Shown piece after piece: positions 30,263-39,800 of a stretch of 49,073 nucleotides of DNA (positions are counted from its first letter, which is position 1; each line of letters starts with the position of its first letter). The stretch lies in the NCBI GenBank assembly GCA_964397995.1, contig CAYNLG010000020.1, forward strand, positions 1-49,073. The letters run 5' to 3'. A program made the position numbers and the translations under genes. The notes under the pieces were generated by a model. It did no database searches, was not told the DNA's origin, and saw only the letters and a list, made by a program, of their open reading frames with translations. Source of the stretch: CAYNLG01 sp964397995. GTDB taxonomy: Bacteria > Planctomycetota > Phycisphaerae > FEN-1346.

Positions 30263-32731
30263 CTAGGGCGCGGGAACGGTCCGGCGCCACGCTTCGAGGG
30301 CGGCCAAGCGGTCCTCGCGCGGGGCCTTCGGGTCGTAGCCGTGGGCGTTGCGGCCGGTGACGGCGACGAGGGCCGCCAGAAGCCGCTCCTCGGCCGGCGG
30401 GTCGGGCTCGTCGCGGTTGATGACGGCGGCGAGGGCATCGAGCAGGGCGACGACCGCCGGGCGACCGAGCTCGGCAAGCCGCTCGATGGCCGCCGACGCC
30501 TGCGGGGGGGTCCCGCTCAGTCGGGCGACCGCCCGCGCGACGGCGGCCTCGCGCGCCCGGCGGGCCAGCGCCTCCAGGGCGGGGCCGGCATCGGTCTCTT
30601 TCAGCTCCGGCACCGCCTGCCGCAGCGCACTGATCACGGCCAGGGCCGCGTCCGGCTTCTCGGCCTCCAGCAGCGCCTCGGTCCGGGCTTGGACGGCTTC
30701 GACCATGGCGGCCCGTTCGGCGGGGTCGCTCGCGGCGAACGCCTCGGCCAGCAGGGCCACACCGTCGACGTGCGGGTCGCGGGCGAGCAGGATGAGGCCG
30801 AGACGCCGCTTCAGGGCGGCCTGCCGGGCGGCGTCGTCCGCCGGCGTGGCCTCGATCAGCTCGCGCAGGGCCGGAACGGCCCGCTCCGGGGTGCCGGCGG
30901 CCACATAGGCCTCGACCAGGCGCTCACGCAGCTCACGCACGACCGCGCTGGCGCCGTCGGCCGGCGGGTACTTCTCCAGGGCGATCTCGAAGAAGGCGGC
31001 GGCGCGCTGACGGTCCTCGGGGCCGGCCCGTTGGACCAGGCGTTCGCCCAGGTCACGGGCCAGGCCGGGACCACCGGTCGCGCGGGCCATCGTCTCCAGG
31101 GCCGCCCAGAGGGCGTTGCGGACGGCGGGGTCCGTCTCGGCCCCGGGCTTGAGGCGGTCGGCCAGGGCGGCGGCGGCTTCCGCGCCGCCGCGCCGGGCCA
31201 GCGTCGCCGCCACCGCCTGCCGCACGCTCTCGTTGGAGTCCTGCAGGCGGGCGGCCAGGGCGTCGCGGGTCTTCTTTTCGAGGGTCTCCAGGTTGCCAAG
31301 GCCCTGGGCGGCACTGAAACGGACGGCGGCGGCCTGGTCGTCGAGGGCCTCGACGAGGGCCTTCTCGGCGGTCGGGTGGGCGATCTTCGCCAGCGCCCGG
31401 GCCGCCGACTCGCGGACCGCCGGGTCCTGGCCCTTGCGGACCAGGTCGCCCAGAGGCTTCAGGGCCTTCTCGACCGCGCCCGGCCCGGCCGCCGCCGGGT
31501 CGCCGATCGCCCCCAGCGCCCCGGCCGCACGTGCCACCTCGGCCGGGTGCGGCGAGGCGAGCATCTCGACGAGCACCCCGGCGGCCTCGGTCACCTTGAG
31601 GGTGCCGAGGGCCGCGGCCAAGGCGGCCCGCACCTCGGACACCTTCTCGGCCTCGAGGCGGGCCAGCAGTGTGGGGGCGGCCGAGGTCTCCTGCCAGGCC
31701 GCCACCCCCTCGGCCGCCCGCGCCCGGACTTGGAACGCGTCGTCGGCCAGCCGCTTCGTCAGGGCGGAGATGAGGCCCTCGGCAGCTTCGCGGCCGCCGT
31801 TGTTGCCGGCCAGCACCTCGCGGGCAAGCACCGTCGCCTGCCGCGCCGCCACGGCCCGGACCTCGGCCAGCGGGTCGCTCAGGTGCTGCTGGATGAGGCG
31901 GATCTTCTCGGTGGTGTCGGCGACGGCGTAGACCTCGTCGAGAAGGCGGCGGATGCGGGTCTCGGCGGACTGGAGGTCGGCCTCGCGGCGGCGGAGTTCG
32001 CCGCGGAAGTGGCGCAGGAGTTCGCGGATGAACTTGGCCTCGGGCTCGCGCCGGTGGTGGTCCCACCAGGCGGCCCAGCGCTCGGGCGCGGTGCCGAGGT
32101 CGCGGCGGCCGGTCATGTCGCTGAGGGCGAGGGCGGCCGCGACGGCCACCTGCTGGTCGGCGTCGGCGGTGACCTCGACCAGGGCCTCGACGCTGCGCCG
32201 GTCGATGAGTTGCGCGAGCGCCTCCACCGCCGCCAGCCGCGCCGGCCGCGCCGCCTCGGCGTTTTTCGCCAGCGCCGTCAGGCCCTCCAGGACGCGCTTC
32301 TCGCCGTGGAACGCGCCGAAGGCGAGGGCGGCGCTGCGGCGGACGGCCCCGTCGTCGGAGGCCAGGAGCTTGAACATCGGGTCGAGGAAGACCTCGTGGC
32401 CGGCGTCATGGGACCCGATGGCCTCGAGCACCGCCTGGGCCGCCTCCGAGGGCGCCGTGAGCGCCTCGGCCAGGACCCCCCGCGCGGGGTCGGCGTCCTT
32501 TTCGAGGAGGGCTTCGGCGGCATCACGACGGGTGGCGAAGGTCCGCTCCGGCCCCATGAGGAAGTCCCGGAGACGGGCCAGCTCCTTTTCTTCCGGCGTC
32601 CGCTCGTCGACCGGGTCGGCCACCCCGGCCCGGGCCGCGCCCGGCGCAGCCCCTAGGGCTATCACGGCCACGAGGGCAGCCGAGACGAGCAGCGCATACC
32701 GACCCTTCAACAGGCGTACAAGCCGACCCAC
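30263..32731 (-). CDS. Large exported HEAT-repeat protein
   Basis: An 822-residue protein with an N-terminal signal sequence (LLVSAALVAVIALGAAPGAARAG) followed by about fifteen alpha-helical HEAT/PBS-lyase-type repeats. Examples are DDGAVRRSAALAFGAFHGEK, DPLAEVRAVAARQATVLARE, DPAVRESAARALAKIAHPTA and QDSNESVRQAVAATLARRGG. A TPR-like part follows (~570-700: YVAAGTPERAVPALRELI). Such repeats form curved scaffolds for protein binding; no enzymatic motif is present. GTG 32731 is supported by AGAAGGA seven bases upstream and a promoter at 32768-32796. A tryptophan-rich ERWAAWWDHHRREPE stretch (~218) is a recurring planctomycete HEAT-protein feature. It is the first gene of the four-gene operon. 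Confidence 0.85.
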   Translation of the reverse strand: MGRLVRLLKGRYALLVSAALVAVIALGAAPGAARAGVADPVDERTPEEKELARLRDFLMGPERTFATRRDAAEALLEKDADPARGVLAEALTAPSEAAQAVLEAIGSHDAGHEVFLDPMFKLLASDDGAVRRSAALAFGAFHGEKRVLEGLTALAKNAEAARPARLAAVEALAQLIDRRSVEALVEVTADADQQVAVAAALALSDMTGRRDLGTAPERWAAWWDHHRREPEAKFIRELLRHFRGELRRREADLQSAETRIRRLLDEVYAVADTTEKIRLIQQHLSDPLAEVRAVAARQATVLAREVLAGNNGGREAAEGLISALTKRLADDAFQVRARAAEGVAAWQETSAAPTLLARLEAEKVSEVRAALAAALGTLKVTEAAGVLVEMLASPHPAEVARAAGALGAIGDPAAAGPGAVEKALKPLGDLVRKGQDPAVRESAARALAKIAHPTAEKALVEALDDQAAAVRFSAAQGLGNLETLEKKTRDALAARLQDSNESVRQAVAATLARRGGAEAAAALADRLKPGAETDPAVRNALWAALETMARATGGPGLARDLGERLVQRAGPEDRQRAAAFFEIALEKYPPADGASAVVRELRERLVEAYVAAGTPERAVPALRELIEATPADDAARQAALKRRLGLILLARDPHVDGVALLAEAFAASDPAERAAMVEAVQARTEALLEAEKPDAALAVISALRQAVPELKETDAGPALEALARRAREAAVARAVARLSGTPPQASAAIERLAELGRPAVVALLDALAAVINRDEPDPPAEERLLAALVAVTGRNAHGYDPKAPREDRLAALEAWRRTVPAP

Positions 32732-32767
32732 GTCAGAATCCTTCTGCCAGGCGGGGGGTGCCCGCGT

Positions 32768-32796
32768 ACCCTACCCCTCCCTCTGAACCGTGTCAA
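32768..32796 (-). promoter_or_regulatory. Sigma-70-like promoter of the HEAT-ROK-zinc ribbon-protease operon
   Basis: Minus-strand TTGACA (32796-32791), 17-base spacer, TAGGGT (32773-32768), 36 bases before GTG 32731. Confidence 0.55.
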
Positions 32797-33083
32797 CCGC
32801 AATTGGATTCGCTCCTTCGGGCTCGAGGCCCGGATTCGCGTGTTTTCGCGGCGCCGGCCGCACGGCCGGCTGCCGGTTGGACGCCGGGCGGCGGGGGGTT
32901 ATTCCGGGCCGCCCGAGGGGCCGCCGGCGGCGCCGGGGGCCGGCAGGTTATCGGACTTCGGCTCAAGGTGCGCGGCCCTCCCCGCCGATGGTATCGGCAG
33001 CCGGATGGGCCGACCATGAGTCCGCCCGGCGCTGCGCCCTGTGCAGGCGTCCCCCCGCCGCGCCTTGGAAAGGGATCCGGTCC
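32797..33083. other. Divergent intergenic region with a GC palindrome
   Basis: The region lies between the HEAT operon and xerD. It contains the palindrome GCCGGCCG-CA-CGGCCGGC (32853-32870), a very stable hairpin or symmetric site. No clear promoter pair for xerD was found, and no gene-like frame. Confidence 0.35.
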
Positions 33084-33983
33084 GTGATCTCAGCCGCCAC
33101 CACCCCTGTGGACGCTTTTCTCGACTACCTGACGGTGGAGTGCGGCCTGAGCGTGAATACGATCCAGGCCTACCAGCGGGACCTGCGGCGGTTCGCGGAC
33201 CACGTCGGGGCGGAGGCCGCCCCCGATTTCGGCCGCATCAGCCCCAAGGACGTGACCGACTTCCTCTTGGCCGAGAAGCGGCGCGGCTGCGCTGTGGCCA
33301 CGGTCAGCCGGGCGCTGGTGGCGGTGCGGATGTTCTTCCGGTTCCTGGCGGCCGAGGCGGTCCTGGAGCGCGATGTCACCGAGACCCTGGAGAGCCCGCG
33401 CCTGTGGCAGCATCTGCCGGAGGTGCTGGACACCGGGACCGTGGACCGGCTGCTGGCGGCCCCGGAAGCGGGTCACGACCGCTGGCCGCTGCGCGACCGG
33501 GCCGTGCTGGAGATGCTCTACGCGACGGGGGCCCGGGCGTCGGAGGTCGGGGGCCTCCGGCTGGAGGACCTGAACCGCGAGGTCGGCTACGTCCGCTGCC
33601 TCGGCAAGGGCCGCAAGGAGCGGCTGGTGCCGGTGGGGCGGCGGGCGATCGAGGCCGTCGACGCGTACCTGGCCGAGGAGCGGCCGCAACTCGACCGCCG
33701 GGGGCGGCCGGAACTGTTCCTGACGCACACGGGCCGCGTGCTGCGGCGGGAGAGCCTGTGGCGGCTCGTCAAGAAGTACGCCGCCCGGGTCGGCGCGAGC
33801 CCGCGCGTGAGCCCGCACACGCTCAGGCACTCGTTCGCGACGCACCTGCTGGCGGGCGGGGCGGACCTGCGGGCGGTCCAGGAGATGCTCGGCCACGTGG
33901 ACATTGCGACCACGCAGATTTATACGCACGTTGACCAAAGCCGCCTGAAGGCCATCCACCGGAAGTACCACCCGCGGGGGTGA
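33084..33983 (+). CDS. xerD: Tyrosine recombinase XerD
   Basis: A 299-residue recombinase. The core-binding domain (FLDYLTVECGLSVNTIQAYQ) precedes the catalytic domain with Arg in ATGARASEVGGL (~151), Lys in LGKGRKERLVP (~174), HTLRHSFATHL (~246-256), and LGHVDIATTQIYTHV with the Tyr (~278). All catalytic residues are present. AYQRDLRRFADHV and the SPRLWQHLPEVLD linker are closer to XerD than to XerC. GTG 33084 is chosen because the protein then starts at the family's N-terminus; an upstream frame would add an unconserved ~90 residues. With the xerC at 18557 it would resolve chromosome dimers at dif; no dif site was recognised in the window. Confidence 0.87.
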   Translation: MISAATTPVDAFLDYLTVECGLSVNTIQAYQRDLRRFADHVGAEAAPDFGRISPKDVTDFLLAEKRRGCAVATVSRALVAVRMFFRFLAAEAVLERDVTETLESPRLWQHLPEVLDTGTVDRLLAAPEAGHDRWPLRDRAVLEMLYATGARASEVGGLRLEDLNREVGYVRCLGKGRKERLVPVGRRAIEAVDAYLAEERPQLDRRGRPELFLTHTGRVLRRESLWRLVKKYAARVGASPRVSPHTLRHSFATHLLAGGADLRAVQEMLGHVDIATTQIYTHVDQSRLKAIHRKYHPRG

Positions 33984-34016
33984 CGCCCTCCCCTCCCGCC
34001 CCTTGCGCCGATTCCC

Positions 34017-34045
34017 TTTCGCCGCCCGGGCCGGGGGCCTATAAT
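34017..34045 (+). promoter_or_regulatory. Probable promoter of the malate dehydrogenase gene
   Basis: A perfect TATAAT (34040-34045) is preceded by a weak TTTCGC (34017-34022) at 17 bases. ATG 34105 follows ~60 bases later. Confidence 0.45.
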
Positions 34046-34104
34046 CCGCCCCGCTCGTGAACCCGGTCGGGCCGGCGGGCCCGAAGCCTTTGGAGGGAGA
34101 GTCC

Positions 34105-35043
34105 ATGGCACATCCGAAGCTCACCATCGTCGGGGCGGGGAACGTCGGCGCGACGGCCGCCCTCCTGGCCGCCCAGCGCGACCTGGGCGACGTCGTCCTC
34201 GTGGACGTGGTCGAGGGCCTGGCCGCCGGCAAGGCCCTGGACCTGCGCGAGGCGGCGCCGCTGCTCGGGTTCGCCCACGGCGTGACGGGGACGACGGACT
34301 ATGCCGCCACGGCCGGGTCGGACGTCGCCATCGTCACGGCGGGCCTCGCGCGCAAGCCCGGCATGAGCCGCGACGACCTGCTGGCCAAGAACGCGGCCAT
34401 CGTGGCCGGGGTGGTGCGGTCGCTGGTCGAGGTCAGCCCGGACGTGGTGCTCGTGGTGGTCTCGAACCCGGTGGACGCGATGACAACGCTGGCCCATCGC
34501 GTGAGCACGCTGCCGGTGAGCCGCGTCGTCGGCATGGCGGGCGTTTTGGACTCGGCCCGGATGCGGGCGTTCATCGCCGAGGCAACCGGCGCGAGCCCGA
34601 AGGACGTCCAAGCCTACGTGCTGGGCGGCCACGGCGACTCGATGGTGCCGCTGGTCGAGCACTCCAGCGTGGGCGGCGTGCCGCTGCCGCGTCTCCTGCC
34701 CGAGACGGTCCTCGACGGCATCGTTGAGCGGACCCGGGGCGGCGGGGCCGAAATCGTCGGCCTCCTCAAGACCGGATCGGCGTTCTATGCGCCGGCGGCG
34801 GCGGCGGTCGACATGGCCCAGGCCATCCTCCGCGACGAGGGCCGCGTCCTCCCCTGTGCCGCTTGGTGCGACGAGACCTACGGCGTGGGCGGCACGTTCG
34901 TGGGGGTGCCCGCGCGGCTGGGGGCGGGCGGCGTGCTTGACGTCCTGGAGTTCGACCTGACCGACGCGCAGCGGGAGGCCTTCCGGGCCTCGGTGGCGCA
35001 CGTCAAGGCGACGGCGGCCAAGATGGACGCGATGGACGTGTAG
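34105..35043 (+). CDS. mdh: Malate dehydrogenase (LDH-like type)
   Basis: A 312-residue NAD-dependent dehydrogenase of the TCA cycle. The Rossmann start is LTIVGAGNVGATAA (~6-19), and the substrate loop ARKPGMSRDDLL (~81-92) has the Arg-Lys-Pro-Gly-Met-Ser-Arg order that marks malate rather than lactate specificity. The catalytic His is in YVLGGHGDSMVPL (~176), and VVSNPVDAMT (~118-127) is intact. The start at 34105 has GGAGGGAG ten bases upstream. Although it belongs to the LDH-like MDH group, the Arg at the specificity loop supports malate. It is a single gene between xerD and a HEAT-repeat gene. Confidence 0.92.
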   Translation: MAHPKLTIVGAGNVGATAALLAAQRDLGDVVLVDVVEGLAAGKALDLREAAPLLGFAHGVTGTTDYAATAGSDVAIVTAGLARKPGMSRDDLLAKNAAIVAGVVRSLVEVSPDVVLVVVSNPVDAMTTLAHRVSTLPVSRVVGMAGVLDSARMRAFIAEATGASPKDVQAYVLGGHGDSMVPLVEHSSVGGVPLPRLLPETVLDGIVERTRGGGAEIVGLLKTGSAFYAPAAAAVDMAQAILRDEGRVLPCAAWCDETYGVGGTFVGVPARLGAGGVLDVLEFDLTDAQREAFRASVAHVKATAAKMDAMDV

Positions 35044-35101
35044 CCACGCCCGGGGCGAGCGCTCGACGCGTTTTGTGTCAAGTTCGGCGCGGCACGGGGC
35101 G

Positions 35102-35107
35102 TATAAT
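35102..35107 (+). promoter_or_regulatory. TATAAT box upstream of the second HEAT-repeat gene
   Basis: A perfect -10 box 28 bases before ATG 35136. The -35 partner is unclear; TTGTGT at 35073 is 23 bases away, and better-spaced hexamers are poor. Confidence 0.4.
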
Positions 35108-35135
35108 GGAAAGGATGTCCCGAAAGGAGGCCGCC

Positions 35136-36245
35136 ATGCGCCGCCCTGTGATTGCCGCCGCCCTTGTCCTCGTTCTGGCCGCGCCCCTTCTGGCCGAGAC
35201 GACCCTGCCTGAAGCCGAGGCGATGCGGGCCTACAACGACCGGCTCATCGCGATGGACCCCACGGCCGCCGGCCACGCCGAGCTGGCCGCGTGGTGCGAA
35301 GCGCACGGTCTGGCGGACCGAGCCGAGAAGCACTGGCAGGAGGCCCTGGCGCTCGATCCGGAGATGGAGGCCGCGCGCGAGGCGCTGGCGTCGGAGGCCG
35401 CCGCCGAGGATGACGGCCTGCGCCCCAGCCAGGTCGCGTTCAGGGTCCACCGCAGTGACGCGACGGTGGAGGTCGCGCGCCGCCGTCAGTTCTACGAGCA
35501 GCTCCGGGCCATCGAGCGCGAGTACCTGCACCCGTACGTACCGGACCTTTGGGCCGAGGGCCGCGAGCGGGTCCTGATGATGCGCGACCCGGGGGCGGCG
35601 GCGCCGATCGCCCAGGTGGTGGCCGACGGCGGGGCGCCGCGCCAGAAGCTGGCGGCCGAGGCGCTGGCCGCCATCCCCGGCCAGGAGGCCCGCGACGCCT
35701 TGGTCTCGCTGATCATGACGACGCCGGACGCCGACGTCTACCAGTACGGCCTGAAACAGCTCACGTACCGGGCCGACGGGCCGCACCATCCGCCGTTCCT
35801 GCGGGCGCTGCGGGGGCGGAAGGACGCGCGGAACCGGGCGGCCTACGCGCTGGGGGAACTGAAGAGCTGGTCGGCGGTGCCGGCGCTGATCGAGGTGCTG
35901 AAGGCCCGCGAGTCGCGCGTGATGCAGGCGCCGGCCCGCGCGGGGGGCGGCAGCAGCGGCTCCGGGGCCTACATCGCCGTCGGCCGCGTCGTCACCTACG
36001 TCAAGGACGCCACCCCCGTGGTGGCCGAAGGCGCCGTCGCCTGGGACCCCGTCATCGGGGCCATCACGACCGGCTCGGTGCTCAGCGTCTCGAACCCGGT
36101 CGTCACCGGCCGCAAGGTCATCGTCGAGTTCGTCGGCCCCCAGCCGGCGGTCCGCGAGGCCCTGCGGAAGATCACGGGCAAGGACTTCGGCTACGACCAG
36201 GCGGTGTGGCGGACCTACCTGCGGGACCTGCGCGAGGAGCGGTGA
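35136..36245 (+). CDS. Exported HEAT-repeat protein
   Basis: A 369-residue protein with a signal peptide (RRPVIAAALVLVLAAPLLAE) and helical TPR/HEAT-type repeats: CEAHGLADRAEKHWQEALAL (~48-67, TPR-like), then GAAAPIAQVVADGGAPRQKL, AAEALAAIPGQEARDALVSL and GRKDARNRAAYALGELKSWS (HEAT, ~150-255). A ~100-residue C-terminal beta-rich stretch (GSGAYIAVGRVVTYVKDATP to VVTGRKVIVEF) follows a Gly/Ser hinge and has no known family to me. ATG 35136 has AAAGGAGG five bases upstream and fits the signal peptide. It is followed 22 bases later by the Mut7-C gene. It may be a periplasmic binding scaffold. Confidence 0.78.
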   Translation: MRRPVIAAALVLVLAAPLLAETTLPEAEAMRAYNDRLIAMDPTAAGHAELAAWCEAHGLADRAEKHWQEALALDPEMEAAREALASEAAAEDDGLRPSQVAFRVHRSDATVEVARRRQFYEQLRAIEREYLHPYVPDLWAEGRERVLMMRDPGAAAPIAQVVADGGAPRQKLAAEALAAIPGQEARDALVSLIMTTPDADVYQYGLKQLTYRADGPHHPPFLRALRGRKDARNRAAYALGELKSWSAVPALIEVLKARESRVMQAPARAGGGSSGSGAYIAVGRVVTYVKDATPVVAEGAVAWDPVIGAITTGSVLSVSNPVVTGRKVIVEFVGPQPAVREALRKITGKDFGYDQAVWRTYLRDLREER

Positions 36246-36267
36246 GCCGATCGCTTCGGGCGGCGAC

Positions 36268-36750
36268 ATGACCGGCGCGCCGGCGTCGGACGACGCCCCT
36301 GCCTTCTGGTGCGATGCCATGCTGGGTCGCCTCGCCCGGTGGCTCCGCGCCGCCGGCTACGACGCCGCCTGGGAAGAGGGCATCGACGACACCGAGTTGG
36401 TGCGGCGCTGCCTGGCCCACGGCCGCGTTCTTCTGACGTCCGATGCGGGCATCCTGAAGCACGGGGCGGTGCGCTCGGGGCGCGTTCGGTCGGTCTTCAT
36501 CGCTCCCGGCACGGACGCCGTGGCGGCGCTGCGGCAGGTGTTCGGCGTGCTCGGCCTCGCGCGCCAGCCGGCGCGGTGCATGGCGTGCGGGGGCCGCCTC
36601 CGGGAGATCCCCAAGGCCGCCGCCAAGCCCGAAACGCCGCCGCGCACCTTCGCCTGGTGCGAGACCTTCTACCGGTGCGAGCGGTGCGCGAAGCTCTTCT
36701 GGCGAGGGACGCACTGGTCGCGGATCGAGGCGCGGCTGGCGTCGCTCTGA
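36268..36750 (+). CDS. Mut7-C RNase domain protein with zinc ribbon
   Basis: A 160-residue protein in two parts. Residues ~12-90 are the Mut7-C PIN-like domain, with acidic residues in FWCDAMLGRLARWLR (~13-27), EGIDDTELVRRC and LLTSDAGILKHG. Residues ~105-160 form a zinc ribbon: CMACGGRLREIPK and YRCERCAKLFWRGTHW (two CxxC pairs). The Mut7-C/PIN acidic set suggests a metal-dependent RNase; bacterial members of this combination are uncharacterised. ATG 36268 lacks a strong ribosome site. It lies 22 bases downstream of the HEAT gene, so co-transcription is likely. Confidence 0.85.
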   Translation: MTGAPASDDAPAFWCDAMLGRLARWLRAAGYDAAWEEGIDDTELVRRCLAHGRVLLTSDAGILKHGAVRSGRVRSVFIAPGTDAVAALRQVFGVLGLARQPARCMACGGRLREIPKAAAKPETPPRTFAWCETFYRCERCAKLFWRGTHWSRIEARLASL

Positions 36751-36848
36751 CCCCCGTGCCCAGCGTACCGCTCCGAACTCCACGACGGTTTTGCGTACGC
36801 TGCGCGGCCGAGGCGGGTTAAGGTGGGTAGCCCCTGAAGGAGTCGCGT

Positions 36849-39800
36849 ATGCACCGTCTTGCCATCCTGGCCCTCGCTGTCCTTGTCCTGGCCCCGGCCG
36901 CGTCCGGTGCGGCCGCCTCGAGCTGGACCGTCCGCAACCCGACGGACGTCTCGTACGGGAACGAGCCGGTGCGCCTGGACGTCGAGGTCCCCGACGGGCC
37001 CTTCGTCGTGGAAACGGGCGGGAAGCCGGTCGGGTATCAGGTCGAGACAATCGACGGGCGGCGGTGGATCTGGGTGGCCACCACGCTCGCACCCGGCGAG
37101 GACGCCACGTATACCGTCAAGCCCGGCACGCCGCCGAAGGCGGAGCCGCTCGTCCGGGTGTCGCGCGAGGGCGACCACATCCTCCTCGCCAGCGACGTCC
37201 TGGCGGTGAAGGTGCCGGCCGGCGGCGCGGGGGGCGCGGCCAAGGACCAGGCGGGGCCGGTCGCGGGGGTGCGGCTGCCGGACGGCCGGTGGGTCGGGCG
37301 CTCGTTCTGGCACACCGCGCGGCGGTGCACGGGCCTGGAGGCGGAGGTTGTCGGCGACGGAACCGTCTTCGGGCGCGTCCGCCTGCGGTACGCCTTCGAG
37401 GGCACCGCGGGCCTCTGGGGCAAGACGCCCTCGTTCGCCGAGGTCACGGTGACGCTCCAACCGGGTACGCCGCATATCATCATCGACGAGTCACACGAGA
37501 TGGACCCGGGAGACTGGTGGGAGCTGGCGCTGACCGACGGCTGGGGCGCCGACCGGGCGGACTGCCAGATTTTCGGCGGGGCGGCCGGCAAGCCGAAGAA
37601 CGAGGCGATGTGGCCGACGACGTTCGAGCCGCTCGGCTGGTCGCCCGAGGCCCTCCACCGCCGGTACCGGGAGTACGACCCGCGCCTCGGCGACACGCTC
37701 ATGTGGCTGGTGCCGCGATGGAACCAGCACTACGAGGACGGGTGGATGTTCCTGGCGCTGGACGACCGGTTCGCCGTGGGCGCCCTGGTGTGCCGCGCCA
37801 GCCGCTGGTTCTGGCCGCACAACAACAAGATCGCCGTCAAGGCCCGCGAGTCCGGCGACTACGCGGGGCTTCGGTGCCCGACGTGGAAAGGGCAGCGGCA
37901 CTGGCTGCTGGTGGCGGGCGAGAAGACACCGTGGGAGACCCGCAAGACGGTCGAGCCGCCGAAGAACGAGGGCGACGAGCCCCGCGTCCGCCGCACCTGC
38001 GTCGCGGGCGACTACGTCTTCCGGTACGGGTGGCGGCCGCTGGACATCGTCTTGCACGAGTACATCACCGACTGGCCGGGCGACGCGGCGGCGGTCGGCG
38101 GCAAGCCGGCCTGGCCCGCCAGCATCAACCCGGTGGGGATGCGGCGCGGGTTCCTGGGCGGGTCGCACGGCGGGTACGGCGCCTCGACGCGGCTCCAGGA
38201 GATGGTCGCGATGCAGGTCATGCTGCACTACGACTTCTTCGGGTCGTACTGGCTCTTCTGGTCGCCGGAGAACCCGAACTTCTACACGAGCCTGCTGCGC
38301 GGGCCCATCCGGTCGGCGGGCAAGTTCAAGGACCACCCGCGGTACAAGGAACTCCAGGCCCTCGCCGACAGCCGCGCCTGGGAGGACGTCTACCACTCCG
38401 TCACGCTTCCGAGCGGGGCGGGCCAGGAGTGCCCGGGGTACCAGTCCTACGCCATGGGTTACGTGGGCGGCGGGCGGAAGGGCGCCGCCGACCGATTCCT
38501 GAAGCACCTGTCGCAACCGCTCGAGCCCGGGCGGCGGGGCTACCATCCCGGGGGCGACACGCACCCGCCGTACCTCTTCGGCGACAAGCTGGCCGGCTAC
38601 AAGGCCGAGCCCCTGCCCACCGAGGAACTGCAGGGCTTCGGCGTGGTGTTCCACCACCGGCGCGGCACGCCGCGCGAAACGTACCTGGCCTTCAAGTCGG
38701 GCCCGAACCGGGGGCACTATCACGGCGACTCGCTGGCGATCCACTACTGCGCGAACGCGATGCCGCTGGCGGTGGACCACCACGCGAGCTACAAGCGCCG
38801 CCCCGGCCAGGAGCACATGCACAACCGCGTCGCGTTCTCGACGCCCGAGATGCCCTACGCGAACATGGACGGCTACGAGCGCGTCATCGGCTTCAAGACG
38901 TCCGAGACGGTCGACGTGGCCGTCGGCCAGGTGGAGAGCGAGCGGCTCCGCTACAGGAAGCGCTACCCGCCCGAGGACTGGGACCGGGAATGGCCCCAAG
39001 TGCCGCTGGAGCCGAACCTGGCGTACCGGCGGACGATCGTCTTCGTCAAGGGCGACCCGCAGGACTTCTTCGTGATCCGCGACCAGTACGCCGGGCCGGA
39101 CCTCCAGGCCCACTACTGCCTGCACGTCGTCGGGGAGACGGCGGAGCACCAAGGCCGCGCGGTCGATTTCGACGGCCTGCGCCTGTTCGTCGCGAAGCCG
39201 GACGCCTTCGCGTTCGGGCGGCACGACTGGGCCCACACGGTCGGCCGGTACGAGGCCACCAAGGGCGTCCGCCTCAGCATCTCCGGCCGCACCGGCGAGT
39301 TCATCACCGTCCTCTACCCCCGGACGCCCAAGGCCGTCGACCAGACCGAACTCCGCCTCGAGGACGCCGTCCGGTACACCCTGACCGACGGGCGCGGCCG
39401 GACAAAGGAGCGGACCCACGACCTCCTCGTGACGCTCGACACCGACGGCGGGCGGCTCTGCCCGAACGCCGCCGTCATGATCCCCGACTACGGCTCCGCC
39501 GACGGGCGGCTCTGCCGAGCCACGGCGGTCGAGGGCGGCGTGAAGCTGGACGTGGCGGCCTTGGACGAGCACCGCGAGGGCTTCGCCAAGGGCACGTACA
39601 CCGTGCACCTGTCGCCGAAGGCCCCGGACGTGGCCGGCCGATACGAAGGCACGTTTGACGGCGTGGCGGCCGCGGGCCCCGTCAGCGGCACGACCCACGC
39701 CGACGTCCGGAGCTGGCTCGGTCGGTACGAGGATTCGCCCGTGCCCGAGATGGAGGCGGTGCCGGGCGGCGTGCGGGTCGGCGAGACCACCGTCACCTTC

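Noticed and set aside
30227..32656. Long + strand frame opposite the HEAT-repeat gene
   Set aside because: Gly/Arg/Gln-rich translation without domains; the minus strand has a signal peptide, HEAT repeats, ribosome site and promoter.
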